A stretch of DNA of 64,000 bases from Frankia alni ACN14a (GTDB taxonomy: Bacteria > Actinomycetota > Actinomycetes > Frankiales > Frankiaceae), in assembly GCF_000058485.1 (NCBI RefSeq), contig NC_008278.1:3590962-3654961 (forward strand). The letters are read 5' to 3'. Positions within the stretch are counted from its first letter, which is position 1. Every line of letters begins with the position of its first letter. The translations under genes were made by a program, and so were the position numbers. Positions 32,307-42,245 of the stretch are shown in pieces. The notes under the pieces were generated by a model. It saw only the letters and a list, made by a program, of their open reading frames with translations. It ran no database searches and was not told the DNA's origin.

Positions 32307-33461
32307 TTACTGGACCGTCGTGACGGCGAAGTTCGCCGGGAACTTGGCCTTGTAGGAGGTGATGGCGGCGGCGATCGCCGGGTTCAGCTTCGTGTTGTAG
32401 CTGCCGGCGACGTCGACCTTGCCGGGCAGCAGGCCGGCGGCCTGGAAGGTGTCGGCGATGCCCTGCTGGTCGGCCAGCGCCTTCGGGTCGACGGGGCCCA
32501 CGGCCGAGTTCGCGCTGTTCTCCGAGGCCTTGAAGTTGGCGGTGACGGACTCCAGCGGCTGGTTGGTGTTCGTAGCCGTGATCTTGTTCCACTCGGCGGG
32601 GTGCGCCCGGGTCCAGGCGAACGACGCCTCGATCCGACCGATGTAGTCGGCGATCGCCGCGGACTTCGCCGGGTCGTCGAGGTCGGTGGTGTAGGCGTTG
32701 TAGGCGCCGACGAGGCCGCCGAGGCTGCCCTTGAGGATCGGGCCGCCGTCGGCCAGGATCGGGTTGCCCTTGGCGACCGCGACCTGGACCGTCTTGCCGA
32801 ACCCGGCCAGCGCGTCGACGCTGCCGCCGAGCAGCGCGCTCAGGCCGTCGGCCGGGGTGAGCGGCACCGGCTGGATGTCCTTGAAGGTCAGTCCGGCGCT
32901 GGCGAGCTGCTTGAGCAGGAAGTACTGCGTGGTCGTGTTCTTGGTGTACGCGACCTTCCTGCCCCGCAGGTCGGCGATCGAGGTGATGCCCTTCTTCGCG
33001 ACCGTCCACTGCAGCGACGTCGGCAGGCGCAGCGTCGCGACGGACACGAAGTTCGGCTTGGTGCCCCCCGCGGCGATCAGCACGTTCGCGACGCCGCTGC
33101 CACGGGCGAGGTCCGCGCTGCCCTGGTTGACCGCCGCGGTCTGCGCGCCGCCGTCGGGGTAGGTCTGGAACCGCACCTTGTACGGGGTGTCGAGCAGGCC
33201 GGCCGCCTTGAGCAGCGCCTCGTCGCCGCCGATCGCCGCCGGGTAGGTCGCCACCCGCAGCGTGACCCCCGACAGGTCGGGGCCGCTCGACGCGGCCGCG
33301 GCCGGGCTGGCCGCCGCGCTCGACCCGCCACCCGAGTCCGAGCCGCAGGCCGCGAGGGTCACCGCCAGGCCGGCCGCGACGGCGACCGCAACGGCGCCGC
33401 GCACGCGGCCGCCGATCCTGCGCTGGACTGATCCCCGCTGATACATCGAAAACTCCCACAT
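32307..33461 (-). CDS. ssuA: Sulfonate-type ABC transporter substrate-binding lipoprotein
   Basis: I start at ATG 33461 because a GGGAG site lies just upstream; the frame is open further but without a signal peptide. ATG 33446 is a second candidate. The N-terminus has a basic region, a hydrophobic core and a lipobox, LAVTLAACGSDSGG, so the mature protein is anchored at the outer face of the membrane. The body is a type II periplasmic binding fold (LRVATYPAAIGGDEALLKAA, LRGRKVAYTKNTTTQYFLLK) of the SsuA/TauA/NMT1 kind. 384 residues. The exact ligand (alkanesulfonate or other) is inferred from the neighbours. Confidence 0.9.
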   Translation of the reverse strand: MWEFSMYQRGSVQRRIGGRVRGAVAVAVAAGLAVTLAACGSDSGGGSSAAASPAAAASSGPDLSGVTLRVATYPAAIGGDEALLKAAGLLDTPYKVRFQTYPDGGAQTAAVNQGSADLARGSGVANVLIAAGGTKPNFVSVATLRLPTSLQWTVAKKGITSIADLRGRKVAYTKNTTTQYFLLKQLASAGLTFKDIQPVPLTPADGLSALLGGSVDALAGFGKTVQVAVAKGNPILADGGPILKGSLGGLVGAYNAYTTDLDDPAKSAAIADYIGRIEASFAWTRAHPAEWNKITATNTNQPLESVTANFKASENSANSAVGPVDPKALADQQGIADTFQAAGLLPGKVDVAGSYNTKLNPAIAAAITSYKAKFPANFAVTTVQ

Positions 33462-33669
33462 GATCCACTCCCGGCGTCCCCGGGTCCGGGTGAAGGTTTC
33501 ATGCCATGACGTGCTTGTCAACAGAAAGCATAGAGATGGTGCGCGAAGGGCGGTGCAGGTTACAGTCCAGGCAAAACGGTGAGACGGGCGCGGGTTTCCG
33601 TGGGTGCGTGCAAGCTGAGCGTCATGGCCTGATCCACTGACGAAGTAGCGGTGCGTTCGCGAGTGGTGA

Positions 33670-33691
33670 CACGTTCCGAACACGTTCCGAA
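33670..33691. repeat. Two tandem 11-bp repeats upstream of the monooxygenase gene
   Basis: CACGTTCCGAA is present at 33670-33680 and again at 33681-33691, then CACGTAGCG. One helical turn per unit and a position 30 bp before the GTG start of the monooxygenase gene suggest a regulator site in the divergent ssu/monooxygenase control region. Inference only. Confidence 0.5.
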
Positions 33692-33720
33692 CACGTAGCG
33701 ACGACGATCGAGGGCATCTG

Positions 33721-34785
33721 GTGGAACTGGGAATCAACACGCTCGGCGGCGTCTCCGCCGACCGGCGCACCGGGCAGACGCCGACCGAGCACGAGCGTCT
33801 GGCGTCGATCGTCACCCAGGGCGTGCTCGCCGAGCGGCTCGGCTTCGAGGCGTTCTCCGTCGGGGAGCACCACGGCGACCCGCACTTCGTGACGAGCGCG
33901 CCGCCGGTCATCCTCGCCGCCATCGCCGCGCAGACCGAGCGGCTGCGGCTGATGACCGGGGTGACGCTGCTTCCCCTGCTCGACCCGGTCCGCGTCGCCG
34001 AGGACTACGCCACCCTCGACGTCCTCTCGGGTGGGCGCGTCGAGATCGTCGCCGGGAAGGGCAACTTCGCGAACGCCTCGCGGCTGCTCATCGGCCAGGA
34101 CGACCCGGACCGCGGGGCGTTGCTGCGCGAGCACCTCGACCTGCTCCTGGAGATCCTGCGCACCGGGCACGTCCCGAGCTGGCCCGCCACCTCCCGCCCG
34201 GCGTTGAGCGACGCGCACGTCACCCCGCGGCCGGTGCAGCCGCAGCTGCCGGTCTGGCTCGGGGCGACGCGCAACGTGGACTCCGTCGAGCTCGCCGCCA
34301 GCAAGGGCCTGCCCGTCCTGGTCGCCGGGTTCCGCGCCGGCACCTACGCCGACTTCGCCGACCACTACCGCGAGGCGTTCGCCGCCGCCGGCCACGACCC
34401 GGCGCGGGCCCGGGTCGCGTCGCTGTCCACCGTCGTCGTCGACCACGACGAGGCGCGGGTGCGCCGCGAGTACCGGGCCTACTGGGAGCAGACGGTCAAC
34501 GCCGCCGCGCAGCGCAACCAGGGACTGCGCCAGGACAACCGGGCGCAGCGGCTGCTCGACCAGGGCTTCGACGAGCTCACCGGACCGGAGGGCCAGATCC
34601 TCGTCGGCACCCCCGAGTACGTCGCCGAACGCCTGATCGGGATGCACCAGGATCTCCGCCACGACCTGCACTTCCTCCAGATCGACAACGGCCTGGGGAC
34701 GGCGGGCACCGAAGAGATCATGCACCTGATCGCCGAGGAAGTGGCCCCCCTCGTCCGCAAGGAGACCGCGCTCAGCGCGGCATAG
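33721..34785 (+). CDS. Luciferase-like (LLM class) flavin-dependent monooxygenase
   Basis: The 354-residue protein starts at GTG 33721. It is a TIM barrel with luciferase-like landmarks: ERLGFEAFSVGEHHGDPHFV gives the GEHH motif, then TERLRLMTGVTLLPLLDPVR, EDYATLDVLSGGRVEIVAGK and the C-terminal LVGTPEYVAERL. Family activity: oxidation of a substrate with reduced FMN (or F420) and O2. It is divergent from ssuABC and 11 bp ahead of a second family member, so release of sulfite from sulfonates is a reasonable inference; the substrate is not shown by sequence. Confidence 0.9.
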   Translation: MELGINTLGGVSADRRTGQTPTEHERLASIVTQGVLAERLGFEAFSVGEHHGDPHFVTSAPPVILAAIAAQTERLRLMTGVTLLPLLDPVRVAEDYATLDVLSGGRVEIVAGKGNFANASRLLIGQDDPDRGALLREHLDLLLEILRTGHVPSWPATSRPALSDAHVTPRPVQPQLPVWLGATRNVDSVELAASKGLPVLVAGFRAGTYADFADHYREAFAAAGHDPARARVASLSTVVVDHDEARVRREYRAYWEQTVNAAAQRNQGLRQDNRAQRLLDQGFDELTGPEGQILVGTPEYVAERLIGMHQDLRHDLHFLQIDNGLGTAGTEEIMHLIAEEVAPLVRKETALSAA

Positions 34786-34796
34786 GAGACAACCAG

Positions 34797-35738
34797 ATGA
34801 CCGACGAACACGGATCGCTCGACGACGGATCGCCCGACCGCGCGCCGGCCGACCACCGACCGCTGCGGTTCGGCACCTTCCTGTTCCCCCGCACCGTGGC
34901 CGGCCGCGCGCTGCTCGACCATGCCGCGCAGGCCGAGGAGCTGGGCTACGACCTGATCGCCGTGCCCGACCATCCCTACAACCCCGACTACGTCGACCAG
35001 GTCGCGCTGCTGTCGGCGGTGGTCGGCCGCACGTCGTCGATCCGGGTGCTCACCGACGTCGTCAACCTCGCCCTGCGCCCGCCGGCGGTGCTGGCCAAGA
35101 CGGCGTGGACGATCGACCGCCTCGCGCCCGGCCGGCTCGACCTCGGCCTCGGCACCGGCGGGCTGTGGGACCAGATCGCCGCGATCGGCGGGCCGCGGTG
35201 GAAGCCACGCGAGGCCCGCGAGCGGTTGGCCGAGGCGATCGACGTCATCCGGCTGCTGTGGTCCGGCGATGCCGACGTCACCTACGCCGGCCAGTACTAC
35301 CAGCTCGACCACCCGCAGCCGCTGCTCCCGCCGCAGCAGCCGATCCAGCTCTGGATTGGCAGCGGCGGCCCGCTCATGCGCCGCCTGACCGCCGGGGTGG
35401 GTGCCGGCTGGATCCCCAACGGCAACCGCCTCGACCTGGACACCGTCCGCGCCGACGCGGCGCACTTCGACACCGAGCTCGCCGCCGCCGGCCGGTCGCG
35501 CACCGCCGTCCCGCGCCTGTACAACGCCTTCTTCGGCCACAAGCTCCAGGACCGCTCCGAGGGCTTCCTCGTCGGCCCGGCCAGCCAGTGGATCGACGAG
35601 CTCACCGCCCTCGCCCTGGAACTGGACTTCGACACGTTCGTCCTCGGCGACCGCGAGACCCCCGTCGAACACCTGCAGATCTTCGCCGACCAGGTCATCC
35701 CCCAGGTCCGCGCTCAGGTAGCCGCCGCCCGCCCCTGA
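34797..35738 (+). CDS. Luciferase-like (LLM class) oxidoreductase, second copy
   Basis: The 313-residue protein starts at ATG 34797 with a GGAGA site. After an acidic head, it shows the LLM barrel: LRFGTFLFPRTVAGRALLDH, LGYDLIAVPDHPYNPDYVDQ, RPPAVLAKTAWTIDRLAPGR LDLGLGTGG and LWIGSGGPLMRRLTAGVGAG. It is only distantly like the gene just upstream, so this is not a recent duplication. The two probably share a transcript. Whether FMN or F420 is used cannot be decided here; LDLGLGTGG is compatible with either. Confidence 0.9.
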   Translation: MTDEHGSLDDGSPDRAPADHRPLRFGTFLFPRTVAGRALLDHAAQAEELGYDLIAVPDHPYNPDYVDQVALLSAVVGRTSSIRVLTDVVNLALRPPAVLAKTAWTIDRLAPGRLDLGLGTGGLWDQIAAIGGPRWKPREARERLAEAIDVIRLLWSGDADVTYAGQYYQLDHPQPLLPPQQPIQLWIGSGGPLMRRLTAGVGAGWIPNGNRLDLDTVRADAAHFDTELAAAGRSRTAVPRLYNAFFGHKLQDRSEGFLVGPASQWIDELTALALELDFDTFVLGDRETPVEHLQIFADQVIPQVRAQVAAARP

Positions 35739-35757
35739 CCCCGACCGGGTCCACCCC

Positions 35758-35808
35758 CCTGCTTATCCGGAGGGATATATCGGACGCGAAACCCTCCGGA
35801 CAAGCAGG
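35758..35808. repeat. 51-bp inverted-repeat element, copy 1
   Basis: CCTGCTTATCCGGAGGG and CCCTCCGGACAAGCAGG form a 17-bp stem with one mismatch around a 17-nt loop containing ATATATCGG. A second copy of the same length, about 44 of 51 bases identical, is at 36869-36919. The first lies 20 bp after the monooxygenase stop and could end its transcript. A half-site, CTCTGGTTTAGCAGGG, follows at ~35859. Confidence 0.85.
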
Positions 35809-35909
35809 GACCGCCGCGATGGCCGTCCAGCCGAGCGGAGGCCGCAGCCGTCGAGGACTCTGGTTTAGCAGGGATGCCCGAGCCGGCGTCGGGCCGGCGG
35901 GTGGGCGGG

Positions 35910-36605
35910 TCAGCTGCGGCCGAAGGCCTCGCGGCGGATGACCTGGAGGAGGGTCGGGGCGCCCTCGCTGGTTGTGATCTCGATCGTCTGGCCGACGAAC
36001 CGGTCCTCGGACGCCTGCGACAGCAGGCAGTGCGCGAGGTCCGCGCGGCTGGTGAACACGCCGTCCAGCGGGCCGTCGCTGACCTCGTAGGGCGAGACGT
36101 GGTCGGCGTCGAACAGGCCGGACGAACGGATGACCGTCCACTCCAGGCCGCTGTCACGCACGATCTGCTCCATGGCCCGCATGTCCGCGTAGGTGCTCCG
36201 GCCGATCGTGCGGGCGATGAGCGGCTGCATGACCCGGTTGAGCAGGAACCCGCCCTCGGCGTGCGGGTGGGGTTCGACGGCGGTGGAGCTGACCACGGCC
36301 AGCCGCTTCACGCCGAGCCGGGCCATCGCGGCCGTGAGGGTGGTCGCAGCGGTGCTGTAGACGGTGATCGGCGCCCGCGCGAACGGCACCCCGATGCTGC
36401 TCAGCACCGCGTCGACCCCGTCGACGGCGCGCGCGGTGGCGGACTCGTCGGCCACGTCGGCCCCGACGACGCTGAGCCGCGCGCCGGCCAGCGGGAACTC
36501 CGTCGGCCGCCGCGTGACCGCGACGATTTCATGGCCCGCGTCGAGGGCCTGCCGCACCACCAGCCGCCCGGTGGGCCCGTTCGCCCCGAATACCGCGATC
36601 CTCAT
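35910..36605 (-). CDS. NmrA/atypical SDR family NAD(P)-binding protein
   Basis: The 231-residue protein starts at ATG 36605. MRIAVFGANGPTGRLVVRQA is the GxxGxxG cofactor motif of atypical SDRs, and GHEIVAVTRRPTEF the end of the second strand. DGVDAVLSSIGVPF and LEWTVIRSSGLFD are landmarks of the NAD(P)H-binding (NmrA-like) group. It lacks a classical YxxxK; many relatives act as redox sensors rather than enzymes. The gene is flanked on both sides by copies of the 51-bp inverted-repeat element. Confidence 0.85.
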   Translation of the reverse strand: MRIAVFGANGPTGRLVVRQALDAGHEIVAVTRRPTEFPLAGARLSVVGADVADESATARAVDGVDAVLSSIGVPFARAPITVYSTAATTLTAAMARLGVKRLAVVSSTAVEPHPHAEGGFLLNRVMQPLIARTIGRSTYADMRAMEQIVRDSGLEWTVIRSSGLFDADHVSPYEVSDGPLDGVFTSRADLAHCLLSQASEDRFVGQTIEITTSEGAPTLLQVIRREAFGRS

Positions 36606-36775
36606 ACCTGCCTGGCCTCTCGCGTGGGAATCGTTCGCGTCGCGGCGCGGTCTGATTCGTCCGCGCCGCAGCACCCTGCGCATACGTCGAGTCCCGGCCG
36701 TCCGGTGTGACAGGCTCACGGATGCGTCTCGGCGAACGCCTGGTCAGGTGGGACTCGCCGCATCGACGTCGACGG

Positions 36776-36889
36776 TTCCGTGAGCCCGACGGCAAACTCG
36801 TCAACCTCTTCACCCCGGTCACGCCGGAGGCCAGGGCCAAGGTTCGGCCGGCGACCGCGGCGACGACTCCTGCGTATCCGGAGGGATAA
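36776..36889 (+). pseudogene. C-terminal remnant of a glyoxalase/VOC protein
   Basis: The frame reads FREPDGKLVNLFTPVTPEAR then AK, the terminal strand of glyoxalase-like (VOC) proteins (FRDPDGNLxNLFTPVT). The upstream VOC fold is absent; preceding codons are arginine-rich. The stop TAA at 36887 is provided by the second 51-bp inverted-repeat element, which overlaps the tail. Confidence 0.6.
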
Positions 36890-36919
36890 ATCGGGCGCCG
36901 AACCCTCTGGATAAGCAGG
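36869..36919. repeat. 51-bp inverted-repeat element, copy 2
   Basis: CCTGCGTATCCGGAGGG and CCCTCTGGATAAGCAGG form an imperfect 17-bp stem (two G/T-type mismatches) around a 17-nt loop. It differs from copy 1 at about seven positions, some of them paired with each other's arms, so the stem has largely been conserved. It lies between the VOC remnant and lutC. Confidence 0.85.
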
Positions 36920-36969
36920 AGGAGTGCAGGGGCGCGCGTAAGGCCGGCGTCGTGGAGCGCGGTGGGGCG

Positions 36970-37791
36970 TCAGGCCCTTGGGGCGGATGGGACAGCGGGG
37001 TCGGCGACAAGGATGACGGCGAGGGTGCGGGGGCCGTGGACGCCCTCGACGCGGTCGAACTCGATGTCGCTGGTGGCCGACGGGCCGCTGATGAGGGTGA
37101 TCGGGCGGGTCGGGTCCAGGCGGGCGAGCAGCTCGGGAACGCCGTGGACGACCTGGTCGGCCCGGACGACGCAGACATGGACGTCGGGCACCAGGGTGAT
37201 CGCGCGTCGGCCCTGGTCGGGGGAGCCGTCGAGGGCGATCGTCCCGGTCAGCGCGCAGGCCGCCGCGCAGGCGGTGACCACCGCCGCGAACCCGTCGAGC
37301 TCGGCGGGGGTGAAGCCGCCGTCAACGACGCCGTCCGGGCACCAGCCCGCAGGCAGCCCAGGTGGGACGAGCACCGCCCCGCCGCCCCGCCCCGCGGAAC
37401 CGGGCGGGTGTTCCGCGGAACCGGGTGGGTGTCCGGCCGAGGCGAGTGAGTGTTCCGCGGAACCGCGTGGGGGGTGTTCGGCGGAGCGGGGTGGGTGTTC
37501 CGCGGAACCGGGCGTGGGCCCGACGGAGGCGGCGGCCAGGGCTGCGCGGATCGCGGCCGGCTCGCCGCCGGGGGCCGCGTCGACGACGGACGCCCGGTAG
37601 TCGACGAGCCGGCGGCGCAGCAGATCGAGCAGCGGCGCGCTGCCGGGCGCTGGGCCGTCGCCGCGGTGGTAGTCGCGGGGGAGGTCACCATCGTCGTCCG
37701 CACCTGGTCCGCGGGCTTCGCCGCCGAGGCCGACGCCCGCGTGGGCGTTCGCGGCCCGGATGCGTGCCAGCACCTCCTCGCGCGCGCTCAC
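36970..37791 (-). CDS. lutC: LutC/YkgG-type LUD domain protein, lactate utilization
   Basis: The 273-residue protein starts at GTG 37791, overlapping the lutB stop by 4 bp. [19 protein letters not shown] is the LutC start. The LUD core follows with [40 protein letters not shown], and the end [15 protein letters not shown]. Between ~100 and 150 there is an unusual low-complexity insert of repeated GSAEHPP-like units, created by copies of a TTCCGCGGAA palindrome in the DNA. Family role: part of the LutABC complex oxidising L-lactate to pyruvate. It is last in the lutABC operon. Confidence 0.88.
   Translation of the reverse strand: MSAREEVLARIRAANAHAGVGLGGEARGPGADDDGDLPRDYHRGDGPAPGSAPLLDLLRRRLVDYRASVVDAAPGGEPAAIRAALAAASVGPTPGSAEHPPRSAEHPPRGSAEHSLASAGHPPGSAEHPPGSAGRGGGAVLVPPGLPAGWCPDGVVDGGFTPAELDGFAAVVTACAAACALTGTIALDGSPDQGRRAITLVPDVHVCVVRADQVVHGVPELLARLDPTRPITLISGPSATSDIEFDRVEGVHGPRTLAVILVADPAVPSAPRA
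37390..37510. repeat. Cluster of GGTTCCGCGGAACC-type palindromes inside lutC
   Basis: The palindrome TTCCGCGGAA lies at 37411-37420, 37453-37462 and 37498-37507, flanked by GTG and CCG, with degenerate copies near 37391 and 37476. Further exact copies are at 37860-37869 (end of lutB) and 63620-63629. In lutC the copies stay in frame and encode the GSAEHPP insert. Confidence 0.85.
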
Positions 37792-39368
37792 GCCGAGCCT
37801 TCGGGCTCTGCCGAGCTGGGCGGCGCTGGCGAGCTGGGCGGCGCTGGCGAGCCGGGCGGTTCCGCGGAACCGGCCGGTGTCGCGGGATGAGGTGTGCCGC
37901 CGCGGGTGCGGGACCACCACTGGCGGAAGGTCTCCTCGGGGGGCCGGGGCGCGTCGCGGCTGGATGTCCACGCCGACAGCGGCGGGGGCAGCGAGGACAG
38001 CCGGCCGGTGGCGCGGCCCGCCAGGCGGCCGAGGCGGGAGGCGGTCTCGGCGGCGGCGAAGCGGGTGGGGGAGGACATCACCCAGGCGGCGGCGGCCATG
38101 GTGAGCGCCTCCGCGGTGGGCAGCGGGCGGGCGCGGGCGGCGTCGACGTGGGCGGTGCGCAGGCGCACCAGCAGCGACGGGATGTCGATGCGCACCGGGC
38201 AGACGTCGTAGCAGGCGCCGCACAGGCTGGAGGCGTACGGCAGCGAGGCGTTGTCGTCGCTGCCGGTATGGATGCCGGTGAGCTGCGGGGACAGCACGGC
38301 GCCGATGGGGCCGGGGTAGATCGAGCCGTAGGCGTGGCCGCCGGTGCGTTCGTAGACGGGGCAGACGTTCAGGCAGGCCGAGCAGCGGATGCAGTGCAGC
38401 GCGTCGCGGCCGACGGCGTCGCCGAGGGCGGCGGTGCGGCCGTTGTCGAGCAGGACCAGGTGAAACGCCTTCGGCCCGTCGCCGGGGGTGACGCCGGTCC
38501 AGATCGACGTGTACGGGTTCATCCGCTCGCCGGTCGACGACCGCGGCAGCAGCTGCAGGAACACCTCCAGGTCCCGCCAGCTCGGCACGACCTTCTCGAT
38601 GCCCATCACCGTGATCAGCGTCTCCGGCAACGTCAGGCACATCCGCCCGTTGCCCTCGGACTCCACCACCACCAGCGAGCCGGTCTCGGCGACGCCGAAG
38701 TTCGCTCCCGACACGGCGACCTTCGCCCGCAGGAACGTGCGGCGCAGGTGGGCGCGGGCGGCCATCGCAAGACGGCGTGGTTCGGCGGTGAGCGACGGGT
38801 CGACGCCGGGCATCTCGCGCAGGAACAGCTCGCGGATCTCGGCGCGGTTGCGGTGGATCGCCGGGACCAGGATGTGGCTGGGCACGTCGTCGCCGAGCTG
38901 GATGATCAGCTCGGCGAGGTCGGTCTCGTGCGCGGTGATGCCGGCGTCGGCGAGCGCCGCGTTCAGGCCGACCTCCTGGGTGGCCATCGACTTGACCTTG
39001 ACCAGTTCGGTTGCGCCGGTGGCCTGGACGAGCCCGGTGACGATCGCGTTCGCCTCGTTCGCGTCGCGGGCCCAGTGCACCGTCCCGCCGCGGGCGCTCA
39101 CCTCGGCCTCGAGCCGGACCAGGTGCTCGTCGAGGCGGGCCATCGTCGCCCGTTTGATCGCCTCGCCGGCGAGGCGGAGCTGCTCCCAGTCGTCGAGTTC
39201 GCCGACCGCCGTGGCCCGCTTGGCGCGGATGACCCCGGTGGCGTGGCCGAGGTTGCGGCGCAGCTGGCTGTCGGCGAGCGCGTCCCGCGCGGCGGCGGGG
39301 AAGGGCCGGTCACCACGCAGCTGCCCGACGCCGGGCGGCGCGGGGATCCCGAGGAACGTCGCCGTCAT
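37788..39368 (-). CDS. lutB: LutB iron-sulfur protein, lactate utilization
   Basis: The 526-residue protein starts at ATG 39368. An N-terminal LUD domain ([40 protein letters not shown]) is followed by two [4Fe-4S] ferredoxin motifs: [12 protein letters not shown] (C326, C329, C332, C336) and CGACYDVCP (C383, C386, C390). The C-terminal tail is Pro/Ser/Ala-rich ([13 protein letters not shown]), with one TTCCGCGGAA palindrome in its DNA. Family role: electron-transfer subunit of L-lactate oxidation. It lies between lutA (67 bp) and lutC (overlap). Confidence 0.94.
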   Translation of the reverse strand: MTATFLGIPAPPGVGQLRGDRPFPAAARDALADSQLRRNLGHATGVIRAKRATAVGELDDWEQLRLAGEAIKRATMARLDEHLVRLEAEVSARGGTVHWARDANEANAIVTGLVQATGATELVKVKSMATQEVGLNAALADAGITAHETDLAELIIQLGDDVPSHILVPAIHRNRAEIRELFLREMPGVDPSLTAEPRRLAMAARAHLRRTFLRAKVAVSGANFGVAETGSLVVVESEGNGRMCLTLPETLITVMGIEKVVPSWRDLEVFLQLLPRSSTGERMNPYTSIWTGVTPGDGPKAFHLVLLDNGRTAALGDAVGRDALHCIRCSACLNVCPVYERTGGHAYGSIYPGPIGAVLSPQLTGIHTGSDDNASLPYASSLCGACYDVCPVRIDIPSLLVRLRTAHVDAARARPLPTAEALTMAAAAWVMSSPTRFAAAETASRLGRLAGRATGRLSSLPPPLSAWTSSRDAPRPPEETFRQWWSRTRGGTPHPATPAGSAEPPGSPAPPSSPAPPSSAEPEGSA

Positions 39369-39435
39369 CGCACGCTCGCCTGGGTGCCGGCCGCCTGGGT
39401 GCCGGCCGCGGGGGTGCCGGGGTGGCGCGTCGCCG

Positions 39436-40176
39436 TCATCGGACGGCCGCCTGGGTGCTGGCGAGGATCTCGGCGAGGTGCACCGTGCGGGTGGCGGCCC
39501 GCAGCCGGGTCAGGCCGCCACCGATGTGCATCAGGCAGGACGCGTCGCCGGCGGTCGCCACCTCCGCGCCGGTGCCGAGGACGTGGCGCATCTTGTCGGC
39601 GAGCATCGCCGTCGACGTCGGCGCGTTCTTCACCGCGAAGGTGCCGCCGAACCCGCAGCAGGTCTCCGCCTCCGGCAGCTCCAGCAGCGTCATCCCGGCG
39701 ACCTGGCGCAGCAGCCGCAGCGGCCGGTCGCCCACCCGCAGCAACCGCAGCGAGTGGCAGGTCGGATGGTAGGTGACCCGGTGCGGGTAGTAGGCGCCGA
39801 CGTCGGAGACGCCGAGCACGTCGACGAGCAGCTCGGACAGCTCGTACGTGCGGGCCGCGACCGCCTCGGCGCGGCGGGCGAGCGCGTCGTCCCCGGCGTC
39901 ACGGGCGAGGGCGGCATGCTGGTGACGTACCGAACCCGCGCACGAGCCGGACGGGGTGACGACGACGTCGGCGTCGGCGAAGACGTCGACGTGGTGGCGG
40001 ACCAGCTCGACCGCCTCACGGGCGTAGCCGGTGTTGGTGTGCATCTGCCCGCAGCAGGTCTGCCCGGCGGGGAAGACGACCTCGTGGCCGAGGCGTTCGA
40101 GCAGCTCGGTGGTGGCCTGCCCGACCCGGGGGAACAGCGCGTCGACCAGGCACGTCACGAACAGCGCGATCCTCAT
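39436..40176 (-). CDS. lutA: LutA/GlcF-like cysteine-rich (CCG) protein, lactate utilization
   Basis: The 246-residue protein starts at ATG 40176. It has two CCG domains: GQTCCGQMHTNTG and later EAETCCGFGGTFAVKN, and single Cys in VTCLVDALFP and YHPTCHSL. These bind a non-cubane iron-sulfur cluster in heterodisulfide-reductase-like proteins. It is first in lutABC. The spacer to lutB (39369-39435) carries three imperfect CTGGGTGCCGGCCG repeats. Codons upstream in the same frame are Gly/Arg/Pro-rich and are not part of the protein. Confidence 0.92.
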   Translation of the reverse strand: MRIALFVTCLVDALFPRVGQATTELLERLGHEVVFPAGQTCCGQMHTNTGYAREAVELVRHHVDVFADADVVVTPSGSCAGSVRHQHAALARDAGDDALARRAEAVAARTYELSELLVDVLGVSDVGAYYPHRVTYHPTCHSLRLLRVGDRPLRLLRQVAGMTLLELPEAETCCGFGGTFAVKNAPTSTAMLADKMRHVLGTGAEVATAGDASCLMHIGGGLTRLRAATRTVHLAEILASTQAAVR

Positions 40177-40511
40177 CCGGCCTCGCCCCCGGGCCCGACC
40201 TGGCATCCGGGCCCGACCTGGCCCCCGGGCCCGACCTGGCCCCCGGACGTTCGACGCCGCGCCCCGGCACCGCGCCCGCCCGCGCATCTTCGATCCCGGA
40301 CCCGCGCCACGGGCTCGAAACTATCCCGGCCGGACCGCGGACGTCCGCCCATCGCGCAACCCGCCGCGCTGCACCGGCGCCGAGGCGGGCACCGCCGCCG
40401 CGATCGCGGCGCCCGATGGTGCCTGATTGCGTATGAACGGCTCCGCGCCGGAGTCGGGACATACGCTGGCCCGGTGACCGAGAAGGGCGCCGACCGAGGA
40501 GAAGAACGTCG
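40177..40511. repeat. Divergent lutA/cysK control region with three 18-bp repeats
   Basis: GGGCCCGACCTGGC occurs at 40191, 40209 and 40227, an 18-bp period, right behind the lutA start. Beyond that, the region up to cysK holds no gene; AGGAG at about 40497-40501 is the cysK ribosome site. A regulator site or slippage array are both possible. Confidence 0.6.
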
Positions 40512-41444
<933 letters not shown>

Positions 41445-41447
41445 GCC

Positions 41448-42194
41448 GTGCTCGCGACGCTGCGCCGAGACCTGCGTACGGCGCGGGACCGCGACCCCGC
41501 CGCCCGCTCCTCCCTCGAAGTCGCGCTGTGCTACCCCGGGGTGCACGCCCTGTGGGGCCACCGGGTGAACCACTGGCTGTGGACGCACCGGCTGCCGCTG
41601 CTCAGCCGGGTCGGCGCCGAGATGACCCGCACCCTGACCGGCGTCGACATCCACCCCGCCGCCCGGATCGGCGAGGGCGTGTTCATCGACCACGCCACCG
41701 GGGTCGTGATCGGCGAGACCGCCGAGGTCGGCGACGACGTGACGATCTACCACGGGGTGACCCTCGGCGGGACCAGCCTGGAGGCCACCAAGCGGCACCC
41801 GACGATCGGCGACCGGGTGGTGATCGGCGCCGGCGCCAAGGTGCTCGGCTCGTTCACCGTCGGCGCCGACAGCCGCATCGGCGCGAACGCCGTCGTCGTC
41901 CACCCGGTGCCGCCGGGCTCGGTGGTCGTCGGCGTCCCCGGCCAGGTCATCAGCCCGAGCCGCCCGCAGCCCGCCCACGACGACCGCATGCCCGACCTGG
42001 TCGGCATCAGCCTGCAGTCGCTGCTCACCCGCGTCGATCGGCTCGAGGCGGCCCGCACCGGCGCCGCCGTCCCGGCCGGTGCCGCCGTCCCGGCCGGCGC
42101 GGGCGCTGCCGCGCCCAGCGACGGTGCTGGCGAGCGGCCGCCGATCCGGCTGCCCCGGGGCGGCGTCTGGCAGGGTGAGGACTTCTCTATTTAG
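41448..42194 (+). CDS. cysE: Serine O-acetyltransferase
   Basis: The 248-residue protein starts at GTG 41448, 3 bp after cysK. An N-terminal helical domain ([20 protein letters not shown]) precedes the left-handed beta helix: [41 protein letters not shown] and [19 protein letters not shown]. The catalytic histidines are in FIDHAT and YHGVTLGG. The C-terminus carries an Ala-rich extension ([19 protein letters not shown]) beyond the catalytic domain. It acetylates serine with acetyl-CoA, the first step to cysteine. A short direct repeat, TTTAGGCGTCTGC, lies at 42190 and 42211. Confidence 0.95.
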   Translation: MLATLRRDLRTARDRDPAARSSLEVALCYPGVHALWGHRVNHWLWTHRLPLLSRVGAEMTRTLTGVDIHPAARIGEGVFIDHATGVVIGETAEVGDDVTIYHGVTLGGTSLEATKRHPTIGDRVVIGAGAKVLGSFTVGADSRIGANAVVVHPVPPGSVVVGVPGQVISPSRPQPAHDDRMPDLVGISLQSLLTRVDRLEAARTGAAVPAGAAVPAGAGAAAPSDGAGERPPIRLPRGGVWQGEDFSI

Positions 42195-42245
42195 GCGTCT
42201 GCCGGCGTGATTTAGGCGTCTGCTGGCGGGCGAAGTCTGCTGGCG

